Shown: one piece after another, positions 18,838 to 27,240 of the stretch
Numbering within the stretch: position 1 is the stretch's first letter
Layout of the letters: the number at the start of each line of letters is the position of its first letter
Notes under the pieces: generated by a model
What the model saw: the letters and a program-made list of their open reading frames with translations, nothing else
Database searches by the model: none
What the model was told of the DNA's origin: nothing
Origin: an uncultured Paracoccaceae bacterium
GTDB taxonomy: Bacteria > Pseudomonadota > Alphaproteobacteria > Rhodobacterales > Rhodobacteraceae
Assembly (NCBI GenBank): GCA_947500135.1
Contig: CANMQX010000005.1
Span: 186,001 to 250,000, forward strand
DNA length: 64,000 bases
Reading direction: 5' to 3'
Made by a program: the position numbers and the translations under genes

Positions 18838-18855
18838 CTTCTTTTTTCCTTACGC

Positions 18856-18880
18856 GATCCTGGACCTGATCCGGGATCTC
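18856..18880. repeat. Imperfect palindromic repeat, diverged relative of the 23041 element
   Basis: A 25-bp segment with arms GATCCTGG and CCGGGATC lies between the cupin and SnoaL genes. Position by position it resembles one arm of the long hairpin at 23041-23106, with several substitutions. It is probably a dispersed extragenic palindrome. Confidence 0.55.
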
Positions 18881-18895
18881 TTGGTTACGGCTGGC

Positions 18896-19876
18896 TTACG
18901 CTTGCATCAGGATCTGTTTCCAGATCGCGATTTCATCATAAAGCGCGAATTCGCGGCGCAGCCCCACACCATCCGGGCCAAAGGGGCCGAATTCGGCATG
19001 GCACATCCCCATCACATGCACATGCGCTCCAGTGGGCTCGCCAAAACTGCCCCAGCCATCATGCACCCCATCCAGCGACCAGCGGATCGCGGCGCGCGGT
19101 GACAGCATATCGGCATCCATGCCGATCTGATGGTGGATCTTGAATTCCGCATGCGGAAAGGACGACCGCAGCCCGACCCAGAAGACCAGCACGCCGTCCC
19201 AACCAGTGACCCGATTGGCACCGGCATATTCACCAATGATTGCACGGTCATAGCTGTCGCGGATATGGGTGAAATCATGGTTCATGATCCGGGTCAGCGT
19301 ATCGGCATAGCGTTGCCCCCAGGCGTTATCATTGCCGGTGGCTTTGTAATCGCCGGGAACATCGATGGCGGGGGTAAAGGGTTTGCTGCAATTGTCTGGC
19401 CCACCTTCGCGTTCGATCAGACCGGCCGCATAGGTCCGGGGGTCCATCCCCAGCTGCCGAACGATCCCGCCATAGTCCCGCACCAACCATTCATCATAGA
19501 TGACATCTTCCTTGGCCGCGCAATCGGCAATCACATAGACCTGCCAAGGCTTGCCGGTCGCAGGTCCGAATTGCCCGTTGGCCGAATGCGTCGCCTTGGT
19601 CAGCAACCGGTGGGAGGACAGATAACCGGTATCATCATTACCAGACCAGATCACATCTTCGCCCAACAGCTCCCGATCCGGGAATTCATGACAGGTTGCC
19701 ATGGTGGACGCGATCACCGCCTGATTGCCCGTGCCGACCCCCATTGGCGTGCGCACTGGAATGTCGGGGGCGTAATAATGGTTCAGCGTGCCAATGCCGC
19801 GATCTTCCCAAATCTCCTTGGTGATCCCGATGATGTAATCGGGGAAGTCTTTCCATTTGGGGTTAAAGCCCTTCAT
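18896..19876 (-). CDS. Tandem SnoaL-like (NTF2-fold) protein
   Basis: The 326-residue protein appears to hold two SnoaL-like cone-shaped domains, about 1-150 and 170-320. The motifs YYAPDIPVRTPMGVGTGNQA and, in the second half, HHQIGMDADMLSPRAAIRW fit that fold. SnoaL-like proteins include polyketide cyclases, isomerases, dehydratases and non-enzymatic binding proteins, so the reaction is open. It overlaps the LacI gene by 4 bp (ATGA). A second tandem SnoaL protein is encoded at 28122, downstream of the transporter on the other arm of the regulon. Confidence 0.75.
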   Translation of the reverse strand: MKGFNPKWKDFPDYIIGITKEIWEDRGIGTLNHYYAPDIPVRTPMGVGTGNQAVIASTMATCHEFPDRELLGEDVIWSGNDDTGYLSSHRLLTKATHSANGQFGPATGKPWQVYVIADCAAKEDVIYDEWLVRDYGGIVRQLGMDPRTYAAGLIEREGGPDNCSKPFTPAIDVPGDYKATGNDNAWGQRYADTLTRIMNHDFTHIRDSYDRAIIGEYAGANRVTGWDGVLVFWVGLRSSFPHAEFKIHHQIGMDADMLSPRAAIRWSLDGVHDGWGSFGEPTGAHVHVMGMCHAEFGPFGPDGVGLRREFALYDEIAIWKQILMQA

Positions 19877-20877
19877 GCGATTGGTCCTTTGGTGCTGCCG
19901 CGCTGGATCAGCGGGCTTTCGATTTCGATCCGGCGGGCAGGGGTGGCCGGGTCGTTGATCCGGGTCAAGAGCGTGTTGACCGCGGCGTCAACCATCCGGT
20001 TGACCGGCTGGCGCATGGTGGTCAGGTCATAGGCCGCCCAGGCCGCCAGCGGCACGTCATCATAGCCCACCACGGCCACATCCTCCGGCACCCGCAGGCC
20101 CAGTTCCCCGCGCAGCGTGTCCATGACGGCAAAGGCCATGTGGTCATTGCCTACAAAAATCGCATCTGGCGGGTTGTCCCCACCCATCAACTGCCGCGTT
20201 GCCGCCGCCGCCGTGTCGCGGTCATACATCCCGTCGATGATTTGTGGGGTGACACCAGCCTCTGCCAGCCCGTCACAAAACCCCTGTTGCCGGTCCCGCC
20301 CAGTGGATGAGCCCTGCCAACCGCTGATATGGGCAATCTGTTTATGCCCGCAGGACAGCAGGAATTCCGCCACATCGCGGCCCCCCGCCAGATTGGCAGA
20401 GGTGACGGATGACACATGATCCCCGTCCTGCCCCCGGTTGAACATCACCACCGGAATGCCGGCTGCCGCACAGCGATCCGTCAGGTCGTTGGTCATGCCA
20501 ACAGAGGCCGTGATGATCCCGTCAACCTGATAATCCAGTAATTCTTTCATCACCTCTTCGACATTGCCCCGGCTGTTATCTGCCGTAAAAACAAGGATGT
20601 GATAGCCCTGTTCCTGCAACGCATTTGACAGCCGTTCCATCGCCAGCGGATAAAATTGATTGTCCAGATAGGCGACGACAAGCCCGATGATCCGGCTTTT
20701 GCCGGTGATCATCGCGCGGGCCATCATATTGGGGCGATAGCCCAGCTCGTCAGCGGCCTTGCGGACCTTTTCCACGGTCTTGGCACTTGCCGATGCTCCC
20801 GGTGTGAACACCCGGCTGACCGCCGATTGGCTGACCCCGGCCCGTTCCGCCACCTGGAGGGAGGTCACTTTTTCCAT
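19873..20877 (-). CDS. LacI-family transcriptional regulator
   Basis: The 334-residue repressor has a LacI helix-turn-helix at its N terminus (SLQVAERAGVSQSAVSRVF, hinge region to about residue 60) and a periplasmic-binding-protein-like effector domain (65-334). The ATG at 20877 overlaps the SDR stop in a TGATG junction. It lies inside the operon it is likely to control. Two copies of a LacI-type palindrome, TTGCAAACGTATGCAA, flank the divergent promoter region at 24.65-24.79 kb and are its probable operators. The effector should be the transported substrate or a catabolite. Confidence 0.92.
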   Translation of the reverse strand: MEKVTSLQVAERAGVSQSAVSRVFTPGASASAKTVEKVRKAADELGYRPNMMARAMITGKSRIIGLVVAYLDNQFYPLAMERLSNALQEQGYHILVFTADNSRGNVEEVMKELLDYQVDGIITASVGMTNDLTDRCAAAGIPVVMFNRGQDGDHVSSVTSANLAGGRDVAEFLLSCGHKQIAHISGWQGSSTGRDRQQGFCDGLAEAGVTPQIIDGMYDRDTAAAATRQLMGGDNPPDAIFVGNDHMAFAVMDTLRGELGLRVPEDVAVVGYDDVPLAAWAAYDLTTMRQPVNRMVDAAVNTLLTRINDPATPARRIEIESPLIQRGSTKGPIA

Positions 20878-21641
20878 CAATCCGCCGTCCAGCCGCCATC
20901 GATCAGCATATGGGTGCCGGTCATCAGGGCGGATGCGTCAGAGGCCAGATAGACGACCGGCCCCATGATATCGCTGACGTCGCCCACCCGGCCCAGCTTG
21001 ATCTTTTCCGTGATCCATTTGACCCGGTCGGGGTTGTTGAATGTCTGTTCGGTCAGTGGCGTGCGGATAAAGGTCGGGCAGAGCGTGTTGACCCGGATAT
21101 TGTGCTGCGCCCATTCGATGGCCATGGCCTTGGTGAACCCCTCAACCGCGTGTTTTGTGGCGCAATAGACGCCCCTGTCGATGCCGCCGACAAACGCCAT
21201 CTGGCTGGAAATGTTGATCAGGCTGCCGGGCTTGCCAGCGGCGATCAGCCCTTTGGCAACGCTGCGGGTCAGGAAATAGGCACCTTTAACATTCAGATTA
21301 GTAACGGCGTCGAAATCAGCCTCTGTCGTTTCGGTCGCCGGGCTGTGGATGGCCAGACCGGCGGAGTTGACGAGGATGTCGAACGGGCCTGCGGCAGCAA
21401 CCGCCGCTTCGGTTGCTGCGACGTCGGCCACATCCAATTGCAGCGCATCTGCCTGCATGCCCGCATCGGTCATCTGATCGACCGCACCTTGCAATTTGTC
21501 GATGTTGCGGGCCGCCAGCGTCACCGCTGCACCCGCCTCGCCCAGCGCCACGGCGCAGCCCAGTCCGATCCCCGATGACGCGCCCGCAACCAATGCGCGC
21601 TTTCCATTGAGTTGGAAGGTCGGTGTGGTTGGTAATATCAT
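20877..21641 (-). CDS. Short-chain dehydrogenase/reductase
   Basis: The 254-residue SDR has the nucleotide motif GASSGIGLG near residue 20, NSAG near 95, and the catalytic Ser and YxxxK in NISSQMAFVGGIDRGVYCATKH (written in part: RGVYCATKHAVEG). It most likely oxidises a secondary alcohol with NAD(P)+. The ATG at 21641 has AGGA upstream. It stands directly after the HpsN-like dehydrogenase gene. In sulphopropanediol degradation an HpsN partner dehydrogenase interconverts enantiomers at C2, so an analogous role is possible here but unproven. Confidence 0.88.
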   Translation of the reverse strand: MILPTTPTFQLNGKRALVAGASSGIGLGCAVALGEAGAAVTLAARNIDKLQGAVDQMTDAGMQADALQLDVADVAATEAAVAAAGPFDILVNSAGLAIHSPATETTEADFDAVTNLNVKGAYFLTRSVAKGLIAAGKPGSLINISSQMAFVGGIDRGVYCATKHAVEGFTKAMAIEWAQHNIRVNTLCPTFIRTPLTEQTFNNPDRVKWITEKIKLGRVGDVSDIMGPVVYLASDASALMTGTHMLIDGGWTAD

Positions 21642-21716
21642 AGGGCTGTTCCTGGTCGCGATGTCAGACGCCTCCGGCGGGAGTATTTTTGGCAAAATGA
21701 TAACATGGTCTTTGTT

Positions 21717-23027
21717 CTATTCCGCCGCCGTCCCATAAGCCACGTTCTTGCCCCCGTAACGCCGCACCCGGATATTGCATTGTTCGGCATGGCCGACAAA
21801 CCCTTCGAGCATGCAAAGCCGCGAGCCGTATTCACCGACCAGTGTGGCCGCCTCATCCGTCAGCACCTTTTGATAGCTGTGGGTTTTCAGGAATTTGCCG
21901 ACCCAGAGGCCCCCGGTATAACGGCCCGCCTTTTTGGTCGGCAGCGTGTGGTTGGTGCCGATCACCTTGTCACCGTTGGCCACATTGGTGCGGGCACCCA
22001 GGAACAGCGCCCCGTAACAGGTCATGTTTTCAAGGAACCAATCATCGCGGTCGGTCATCACCTGCACATGTTCGGATGCGACATCATCAGCGACCTGCAA
22101 CATCTCGTCATAGGTGTCGCACAGGATCACCTCGCCGTATTCCTCCCAAGAGGTGCGGGCTGTTTCGGCAGTCGGCAGAATATCAAGGATGCGGTCGATT
22201 TCCGCCAGCGTGTCCTTTGCCAGTTTCTCGGAATTGGTCAGCAACACAGCGGGGGAGTTGTAACCATGTTCGGCCTGCCCCAGCAGATCAGTGGCGCAAA
22301 GTTCCGCATCAACCGTGTCATCAGCAATCACCATCGTTTCCGTCGGGCCCGCGAACAGATCGATCCCGACGCGACCAAAGAGTTGCCGCTTGGCTTCGGC
22401 CACAAAGGCATTGCCGGGACCGACGATCATATGCACGGGATCAATCGTTTCGGTGCCCAGCGCCATCGCGCCGACGGCCTGCATACCGCCCAAGACGTAA
22501 ATTTCATGCGCACCGCCCAGATGCATTGCTGCCACAATGGCCGGATGCGGTTCGCCGTTTTGCGGCGGGGCGGAGGCGACGATGCGCGGCACGCCCGCAA
22601 CGGACGCGGTCAGGACCGACATATGCGCCGACGCCACCATGGGGAACTTGCCCCCCGGCACGTAGCAGCCGACGGACTGCACGGGGATATTCTTGTGCCC
22701 CAGAATAACGCCGGGGAGGGTTTCAACCTCCACATCCGAGATCGAGGCGCGCTGCGCGTGCGCGAAATTGCGGATCTGGTCCTGTGCAAACTTGATATCT
22801 TCCATGTCGCGGGCCGACACTTTGGCCATAGCGGCCTCGATCTCGGACGCGGACAAGCGGAAGCTGGGCGGCGAATATTTGTCAAACTTCTCGGACAGAT
22901 CGTGCACAGCGGCGTCGCCACGGGCGCCAATATCGGCCAGCGTATCCTCAACGATCTTGCGGACTTCGGCATCGTCTTCTGCGCGCTCGGCCTCGGGTTT
23001 GCCGGATTTTAGATAGGTGATTGTCAT
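21717..23027 (-). CDS. Histidinol-dehydrogenase-like alcohol dehydrogenase (HpsN type)
   Basis: The 436-residue protein has the HisD fold. Zinc ligands equivalent to those of HisD are visible: Gln251 and His254 (LLGQAEHG), Asp353 ([10 protein letters not shown]) and His413 ([10 protein letters not shown]), with the acid/base pair Glu319-His320. The loop [19 protein letters not shown] is what I recall from sulphopropanediol-3-dehydrogenase (HpsN) relatives, not from biosynthetic HisD. Such enzymes oxidise a primary alcohol to a carboxylate with two NAD+. It sits in a transporter regulon and not with his genes, so a catabolic role is likely. The real substrate is unknown. Confidence 0.85.
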   Translation of the reverse strand: MTITYLKSGKPEAERAEDDAEVRKIVEDTLADIGARGDAAVHDLSEKFDKYSPPSFRLSASEIEAAMAKVSARDMEDIKFAQDQIRNFAHAQRASISDVEVETLPGVILGHKNIPVQSVGCYVPGGKFPMVASAHMSVLTASVAGVPRIVASAPPQNGEPHPAIVAAMHLGGAHEIYVLGGMQAVGAMALGTETIDPVHMIVGPGNAFVAEAKRQLFGRVGIDLFAGPTETMVIADDTVDAELCATDLLGQAEHGYNSPAVLLTNSEKLAKDTLAEIDRILDILPTAETARTSWEEYGEVILCDTYDEMLQVADDVASEHVQVMTDRDDWFLENMTCYGALFLGARTNVANGDKVIGTNHTLPTKKAGRYTGGLWVGKFLKTHSYQKVLTDEAATLVGEYGSRLCMLEGFVGHAEQCNIRVRRYGGKNVAYGTAAE

Positions 23028-23040
23028 TTTATGCGCTCCG

Positions 23041-23106
23041 CGTCCCGGGCTTGACCCGGGACCTCAACGTGGGGTCTGTCAGAGGTCCCGGGTCAAGCCC
23101 GGGACG
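23041..23106. repeat. Long perfect hairpin element
   Basis: Two perfect 25-bp inverted arms (23041-23065 and 23082-23106) surround a 16-base spacer. The arms contain CCCGGGCTTGACCCGGGACC. It fills the gap between the SnoaL and HpsN-like genes and would form a very stable hairpin in mRNA, possibly protecting the upstream message or lowering downstream expression. Confidence 0.85.
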
Positions 23107-23108
23107 GG

Positions 23109-23594
23109 TTAATCTGGTGTGGCAGGTGTCGCCGCGCCATTGTCGTAGTTTTCCCAGCCATGGCCGCCGAACACATCGACGCCCAGCTGTGCCATGACGG
23201 ATGCGAAATCGACGGAAACCGGGTTATCGGCGATCCGCCCATCCGGGACCCGCCAGAAATCCATGTAAGGGATTTTCACCCGCTTGCCGGTTGCGGCGAT
23301 GCCCATGAATGTGCCGCTATGCGTCGCCTCAATATGGCCAAAACAAGCTGCCCATTCGCCATCAGCCAGGAATTGTTCGGTCTTGTAATCGCGGTCGCTG
23401 AACGCCGCCCGCAAGGGTAATTGCCAGTTGCGCCGGAACGCCTCTACCCCTTGTTTGGTGCCGCAGCCCTGGTTGCCGCGCCACAGGAAATCCTTGGTGA
23501 AATAGGCGTACATGTCATTCTCGCCCGCGGCGAGCCCGTCTTCCATCCGTTTGACGGCAGCCAGCGTGGCGGCCGATTGCGCGTCACGGGTCAT
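23109..23594 (-). CDS. SnoaL-like (NTF2-fold) protein, single domain
   Basis: The 161-residue protein is a single SnoaL-like domain: helices at the N terminus, then RNWQLPLRAAFSDRDYKTEQ and FGHIEATHSGTFMGIAATGK, a pattern of ester-cyclase/SnoaL proteins where the pocket is lined by His, Asp and aromatic residues. It overlaps the ATPase gene by 4 bp (ATGA) and is therefore the second gene of the minus-strand arm. It may carry out an isomerisation, hydration or cyclisation on the imported compound. Confidence 0.8.
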   Translation of the reverse strand: MTRDAQSAATLAAVKRMEDGLAAGENDMYAYFTKDFLWRGNQGCGTKQGVEAFRRNWQLPLRAAFSDRDYKTEQFLADGEWAACFGHIEATHSGTFMGIAATGKRVKIPYMDFWRVPDGRIADNPVSVDFASVMAQLGVDVFGGHGWENYDNGAATPATPD

Positions 23595-24637
23595 AGGCGT
23601 TCCCCGGTTTCAGCATCAAAGAGATGGCAAATCTCGGCAGGGATATGCGCGCTGACCGGATCATCGATTTCGACGCGGTAATCCTTGCCCGATTTGACCG
23701 ACAGGATCGTGCCACCCGCACGCATGGTGACCATCGTCGCCTCGCCCAGCAGTTCCAGCGAATAGACCTTGGAATTCGCCTCTGCCTGGCTTTCGGCAAC
23801 GCTGGCATCCTCGGCCCGGAAGCCGAGTGTCACCGGGCCATTATGGCTGGTGGGCAGGCCCGGGATTGTGACATTTTGCGCGGTGAACGTGCCGTTTTCC
23901 AGCACCCCTTCCATCAGGTTCATGGAGGGGGAGCCAATGAAACCGGCCACAAATGTATTTGCAGGGCTGTCATAGATATCGGTCGGGGTGCCGACCTGTT
24001 GCACGACGCCCTTGTTCATCACAACAACCCGGTCGGCCAGCGTCATCGCCTCGATCTGGTCATGGGTGACGTAGATCGTTGTTGTTTTGAGTTCATGACT
24101 CAAATTCTTGATCTGCGCGCGGGTCGACACCCGCAGCTTCGCATCCAGATTGGAGAGCGGTTCATCCATCAGGAACACATTGGGTTCACGCACAACCGCA
24201 CGGGCAAGGGCCACGCGCTGACGCTGACCACCTGACAGTTCGGCGGGTTTGCGATGCAGGAATTCATCCAGTTCCACCATGGCAGAGGCGCGTTTGACCC
24301 GGTCGTCATGTTCCGATTGCGGAATGCCCCGGACCTTCAGCGGAAAGCGGATATTGTCGTAGACATTCATGTTTGGGTAAAGCGCATAGGACTGGAACAC
24401 CATCGCCACATCGCGATCCTTGGGGTCCAGATCATTTATCCGCTTGCCATCGACAAGGATATCACCGCCCGATGCATCCTCTAGCCCTGCGATCATTCGC
24501 ATCGTTGTGGTCTTGCCGCAGCCAGACGGGCCCAGCAGCACCAGAAACTCCTGATCGGCAATCGTCAGGTCAAATTCCTTGACGCCGACGAAGGATCCCC
24601 ATCGTTTCGTCACATTGCGCAGCTGAATTTCGGCCAT
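23591..24637 (-). CDS. ABC transporter ATP-binding protein, MalK/UgpC type
   Basis: The 348-residue ATPase has Walker A GPSGCGKTT near residue 36, the signature LSGGQRQRVALARA near 133, Walker B VFLMDEPLSNLDAKLR, and a C-terminal OB-type regulatory domain (about 240-348) typical of CUT1 sugar importers. It energises the permeases encoded at 26205 and 27241 on the opposite strand. The start at 24637 is preceded by AGGGGA. One copy of the LacI-type operator lies 11 bp upstream of the start codon. Confidence 0.95.
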   Translation of the reverse strand: MAEIQLRNVTKRWGSFVGVKEFDLTIADQEFLVLLGPSGCGKTTTMRMIAGLEDASGGDILVDGKRINDLDPKDRDVAMVFQSYALYPNMNVYDNIRFPLKVRGIPQSEHDDRVKRASAMVELDEFLHRKPAELSGGQRQRVALARAVVREPNVFLMDEPLSNLDAKLRVSTRAQIKNLSHELKTTTIYVTHDQIEAMTLADRVVVMNKGVVQQVGTPTDIYDSPANTFVAGFIGSPSMNLMEGVLENGTFTAQNVTIPGLPTSHNGPVTLGFRAEDASVAESQAEANSKVYSLELLGEATMVTMRAGGTILSVKSGKDYRVEIDDPVSAHIPAEICHLFDAETGERL

Positions 24638-24647
24638 GCGCGTCCCC

Positions 24648-24665
24648 TTTGCATACGTTTGCAAA
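24648..24665 (-). promoter_or_regulatory. LacI-type operator, copy 1
   Basis: TTTGCATACGTTTGCAAA is a near-perfect palindrome with the central CG usual for LacI-family sites. Read on the minus strand its core is TTGCAAACGTATGCAA, identical to copy 2. It lies 11 bp upstream of the ATPase start codon, where bound repressor would block elongation or overlap the promoter of the minus-strand operon. Confidence 0.85.
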
Positions 24666-24772
24666 AAACATTCGCCTGATTCCACAAATCAAGCAACCCC
24701 TAATTTTCTGTCTTTACGAAATGCGGATTTTTCGAAAAGTTTCTTGCGCAGGGTGGCGGTTTGCGGATTAAA

Positions 24773-24788
24773 TTGCAAACGTATGCAA
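24773..24788 (+). promoter_or_regulatory. LacI-type operator, copy 2
   Basis: TTGCAAACGTATGCAA on the plus strand is identical to copy 1 read on the minus strand. It lies 102 bp upstream of the solute-binding-protein start. The centres of the two copies are 124 bp apart, close to twelve helical turns, so one repressor tetramer could loop the region. Confidence 0.85.
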
Positions 24789-24890
24789 AACTGTCGCGAT
24801 TCGGTCGTGGCTGAAATTCATGTGACGGGAAACGTCACAATACGGCCCCCAAACAGGGGATGCGAAATACAACTGGGAGAGTACAAGCAT

Positions 24891-26132
24891 ATGACACTTA
24901 TGAAGAAATTGACACTGGGCACTGCGATTGCCGCGCTTGGCACCACGGCTGCGATGGCGGATGGTCATGGCGGCTGCACCGAAGGTCGTTTGAACATCGT
25001 CGGTAACGAATTCCCCGCAATCCAGACAGTTGCCGCCGCTGCTGTGGCCTGCGCCGGTGATGATGCCGAAGCAAACCTGACCGCCGACCACCAGAAGATC
25101 AACGTGGCTGGCATGACCGGCAATCCGGCGGAATACACCACCGCGATTGTGGCCAATTCATCCATCGTGGCCCTGATCAACGAAGACGTCATTCAGCCGC
25201 TGGATGATCTGGTCGCAGCCCATGGGCAAGACATCCCAAAGCAGCAATTGATCACCGTGGATGGCAAGATCATGGCGGTCGCTTTCATGGCCAACGCGCA
25301 GCACCTTGTGTACCGCGCTGACGTGCTGGAACAAATCGGTGCAGACGTGCCCACATCCTATGAGGACGTCCTTGCCGCAGCCGAAGAAATCCGCGCTGAA
25401 GGCATCATGGAACACCCTGTTGGTGGCGCCTATGCGGCGGGTTGGAACCTGGCCCAGGAATTCACCAACATGTATATCGGCACCGGCGGCCAGTTCTTTG
25501 AGCCCGGATCAGCCCAGGTCAGCATCAACAACGCCCAAGGCGTCGAAGCACTGGAAATGATGAAAGCCTTGTCGGCATATATGAACCCCGACTACCTGAC
25601 CCATGACAGCAACGCGACATCCGCCGAATGGGAGGCAGGCAATGTGGCCCTGATGAACATGTGGGGCAGCCGGACCGGCGTGTTGATGGATGACGAAGGG
25701 TCCGCCCCGGAAGTCTATGAAAACACCAAGGTCGGCGGCCCACTCATGGTGGGTGACAGCGGCACACCTGCCACAACCCTGTGGTGGGATGGCTGGACTG
25801 TGGCCAAGAATGTCAGCGATGAAGACGCGGCTGCAACCTTTACTGCAATGGCCGCTGGCGTATCCCCTGACATCCTGAATGATGAAACCATGTCGCAAGC
25901 TGTCTGGCTGATGGAAGGGTTCGAACCCGCCCCGGTCAACGAAGGCGTGCTGGCCGCGGTTGCCGCTGGCTCCACCCCTTATCCGATGGTGCCGTATCAA
26001 GGCCTGCTGCACACCGCACTGGGTGACAATATCGCCGACTTTCTGCAAGGCAGCGAAAGCGCCGAACAGACGCTGGCCGATATCGAAGCCGCCTATACGG
26101 CAGCGGCCAAAGAAAACGGCTTCCTGCAGTAA
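24891..26132 (+). CDS. ABC transporter substrate-binding protein, sugar (CUT1) type
   Basis: The 413-residue protein has a signal peptide (MKKLTLGTAIAALGTTAAMA, cut before DGHGG) and a type 1 periplasmic binding-protein fold. MNMWGSRTGVL and the WDGWTVAKNVSD region are typical of MalE-like proteins. It captures the unknown substrate in the periplasm. The start at 24891 is chosen because the upstream frame crosses the operator and has no ribosome-binding site. A strong hairpin after the stop should favour this gene over the permeases. Confidence 0.92.
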   Translation: MTLMKKLTLGTAIAALGTTAAMADGHGGCTEGRLNIVGNEFPAIQTVAAAAVACAGDDAEANLTADHQKINVAGMTGNPAEYTTAIVANSSIVALINEDVIQPLDDLVAAHGQDIPKQQLITVDGKIMAVAFMANAQHLVYRADVLEQIGADVPTSYEDVLAAAEEIRAEGIMEHPVGGAYAAGWNLAQEFTNMYIGTGGQFFEPGSAQVSINNAQGVEALEMMKALSAYMNPDYLTHDSNATSAEWEAGNVALMNMWGSRTGVLMDDEGSAPEVYENTKVGGPLMVGDSGTPATTLWWDGWTVAKNVSDEDAAATFTAMAAGVSPDILNDETMSQAVWLMEGFEPAPVNEGVLAAVAAGSTPYPMVPYQGLLHTALGDNIADFLQGSESAEQTLADIEAAYTAAAKENGFLQ

Positions 26133-26143
26133 GGCTGCCATTC

Positions 26144-26168
26144 TCCGAGGGGCCGCGCGCCCCTCGGA
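26144..26168 (+). terminator. Hairpin between binding protein and permease genes
   Basis: Arms TCCGAGGGG and CCCCTCGGA with a 7-base loop are followed by CCTTTT. Placed 12 bp after the binding-protein stop, it looks like the partial terminator or mRNA-stabilising stem common after such genes. Confidence 0.7.
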
Positions 26169-26204
26169 CCTTTTCCCAATTCCGCGACAGCTGGGGCGCA
26201 TGTC

Positions 26205-27230
26205 ATGAAGCATAAGACATTCTTTTGGTTTGTTTTTCCATCCGTGCTGCTGATGATCCTATTCATCGCTTTGCCCCTGGTGTCCGTGGTCACCCAATCG
26301 CTTTATTCCAAACATGAACAGGTGATTGTCGAGGTTGAAAATTGCGGTCCCTTTGGCTGCACGAAGGCCACGACGGTCGACCAGGAAGCCACCGCCGCGC
26401 TGGAAGAGGCGGAACCGCTGGGCAAATGGGCGGGCCTGGATATCTACAAAGACCGCAACCACCTTGCCATCAACGAGGTGGGCCAGGCCTGGATCAATTC
26501 TGATGGCTTGCCCGATTTCGGGCGCACCCTGATGAACCTGCCCTTCTACAAGGCGCTTGGTTTCACCATCACCTACACCGCGATTGTCACCCCGCTGACC
26601 ATCATCCTTGGCTTCTTTATCGCCATTGCGGTCAATTCTGTGGCACGGGCGATGCGCGGGCCGACGATCTTTTTCTCGCTTCTGCCGATGATTGTCACGC
26701 CTTTGGTTGGGTCGCTGATCATCTTCTGGATGGTCGATGCGCGGGGCATTCTGGGCACCGGCCTGCAATGGCTTGCCAGCGATCCGTCACTCTCGGTCAA
26801 GGCCTCAACCCCGCTGATGTGGGCGATGCTGATGTTCTATGGGGTCTGGCATTCGGCCCCTTTCGCCTTCATCGTTTACTATGCCGGACTGCAAACCGTG
26901 AACCAGGACACGCTGGAGGCTGCGATGATCGATGGCGCCAGCCGTTGGGAACGCATCCGCTATGTCGTGGTGCCGCATCTGGCACCCCTGACCACCTTTA
27001 TCGCCCTGATCCAGTTGATGGATAACTTCCGTGTGTTTGAGCCGATTATCAGTTTCAGTGCGGCCGCCCATGCCACGTCACTCTCCTATGCGATCTTCAA
27101 TGATCTAGGGGGCGAGACACGCTTGCTATCATCCGCTGCGGCCACATCGGTTTTGACGATCATCTTTGTCGCCATGCTTCTTTCACCCGTCCTTGTGCGC
27201 ACCTGGCGCGATTTCGGCACGCAAAAGTAA
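26205..27230 (+). CDS. ABC transporter permease, MalF type
   Basis: The 341-residue inner-membrane protein has an N-terminal helix (VFPSVLLMILFIALPLVSVV), then a roughly 80-residue extracytoplasmic insertion with two Cys close together (ENCGPFGCTKATT), and then five helices. The EAA loop that docks the ATPase is at AAMIDGASRWERIRYVVVPHL (begins near residue 240). The insertion between the first two helices is longer than in many CUT1 permeases and may contact the binding protein. It is followed after 10 bp by the second permease gene. Confidence 0.92.
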   Translation: MKHKTFFWFVFPSVLLMILFIALPLVSVVTQSLYSKHEQVIVEVENCGPFGCTKATTVDQEATAALEEAEPLGKWAGLDIYKDRNHLAINEVGQAWINSDGLPDFGRTLMNLPFYKALGFTITYTAIVTPLTIILGFFIAIAVNSVARAMRGPTIFFSLLPMIVTPLVGSLIIFWMVDARGILGTGLQWLASDPSLSVKASTPLMWAMLMFYGVWHSAPFAFIVYYAGLQTVNQDTLEAAMIDGASRWERIRYVVVPHLAPLTTFIALIQLMDNFRVFEPIISFSAAAHATSLSYAIFNDLGGETRLLSSAAATSVLTIIFVAMLLSPVLVRTWRDFGTQK

Positions 27231-27240
27231 GGGATCACCC

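Noticed and set aside
18037..20032. Long plus-strand open frames opposite the cupin, SnoaL and LacI genes
   Set aside because: They are antisense shadows of well-supported minus-strand genes and have no ribosome-binding sites or domains.
21717..23027. Biosynthetic histidinol dehydrogenase hisD
   Set aside because: The neighbours are transporter and catabolic genes, and the loop [11 protein letters not shown] is not what I recall from HisD, although the zinc-site residues are shared.
24636..26132. Long reading frame for the binding protein from 24636
   Set aside because: The first 85 codons cross the operator and promoter region and have no ribosome-binding site; the signal peptide begins at 24891.
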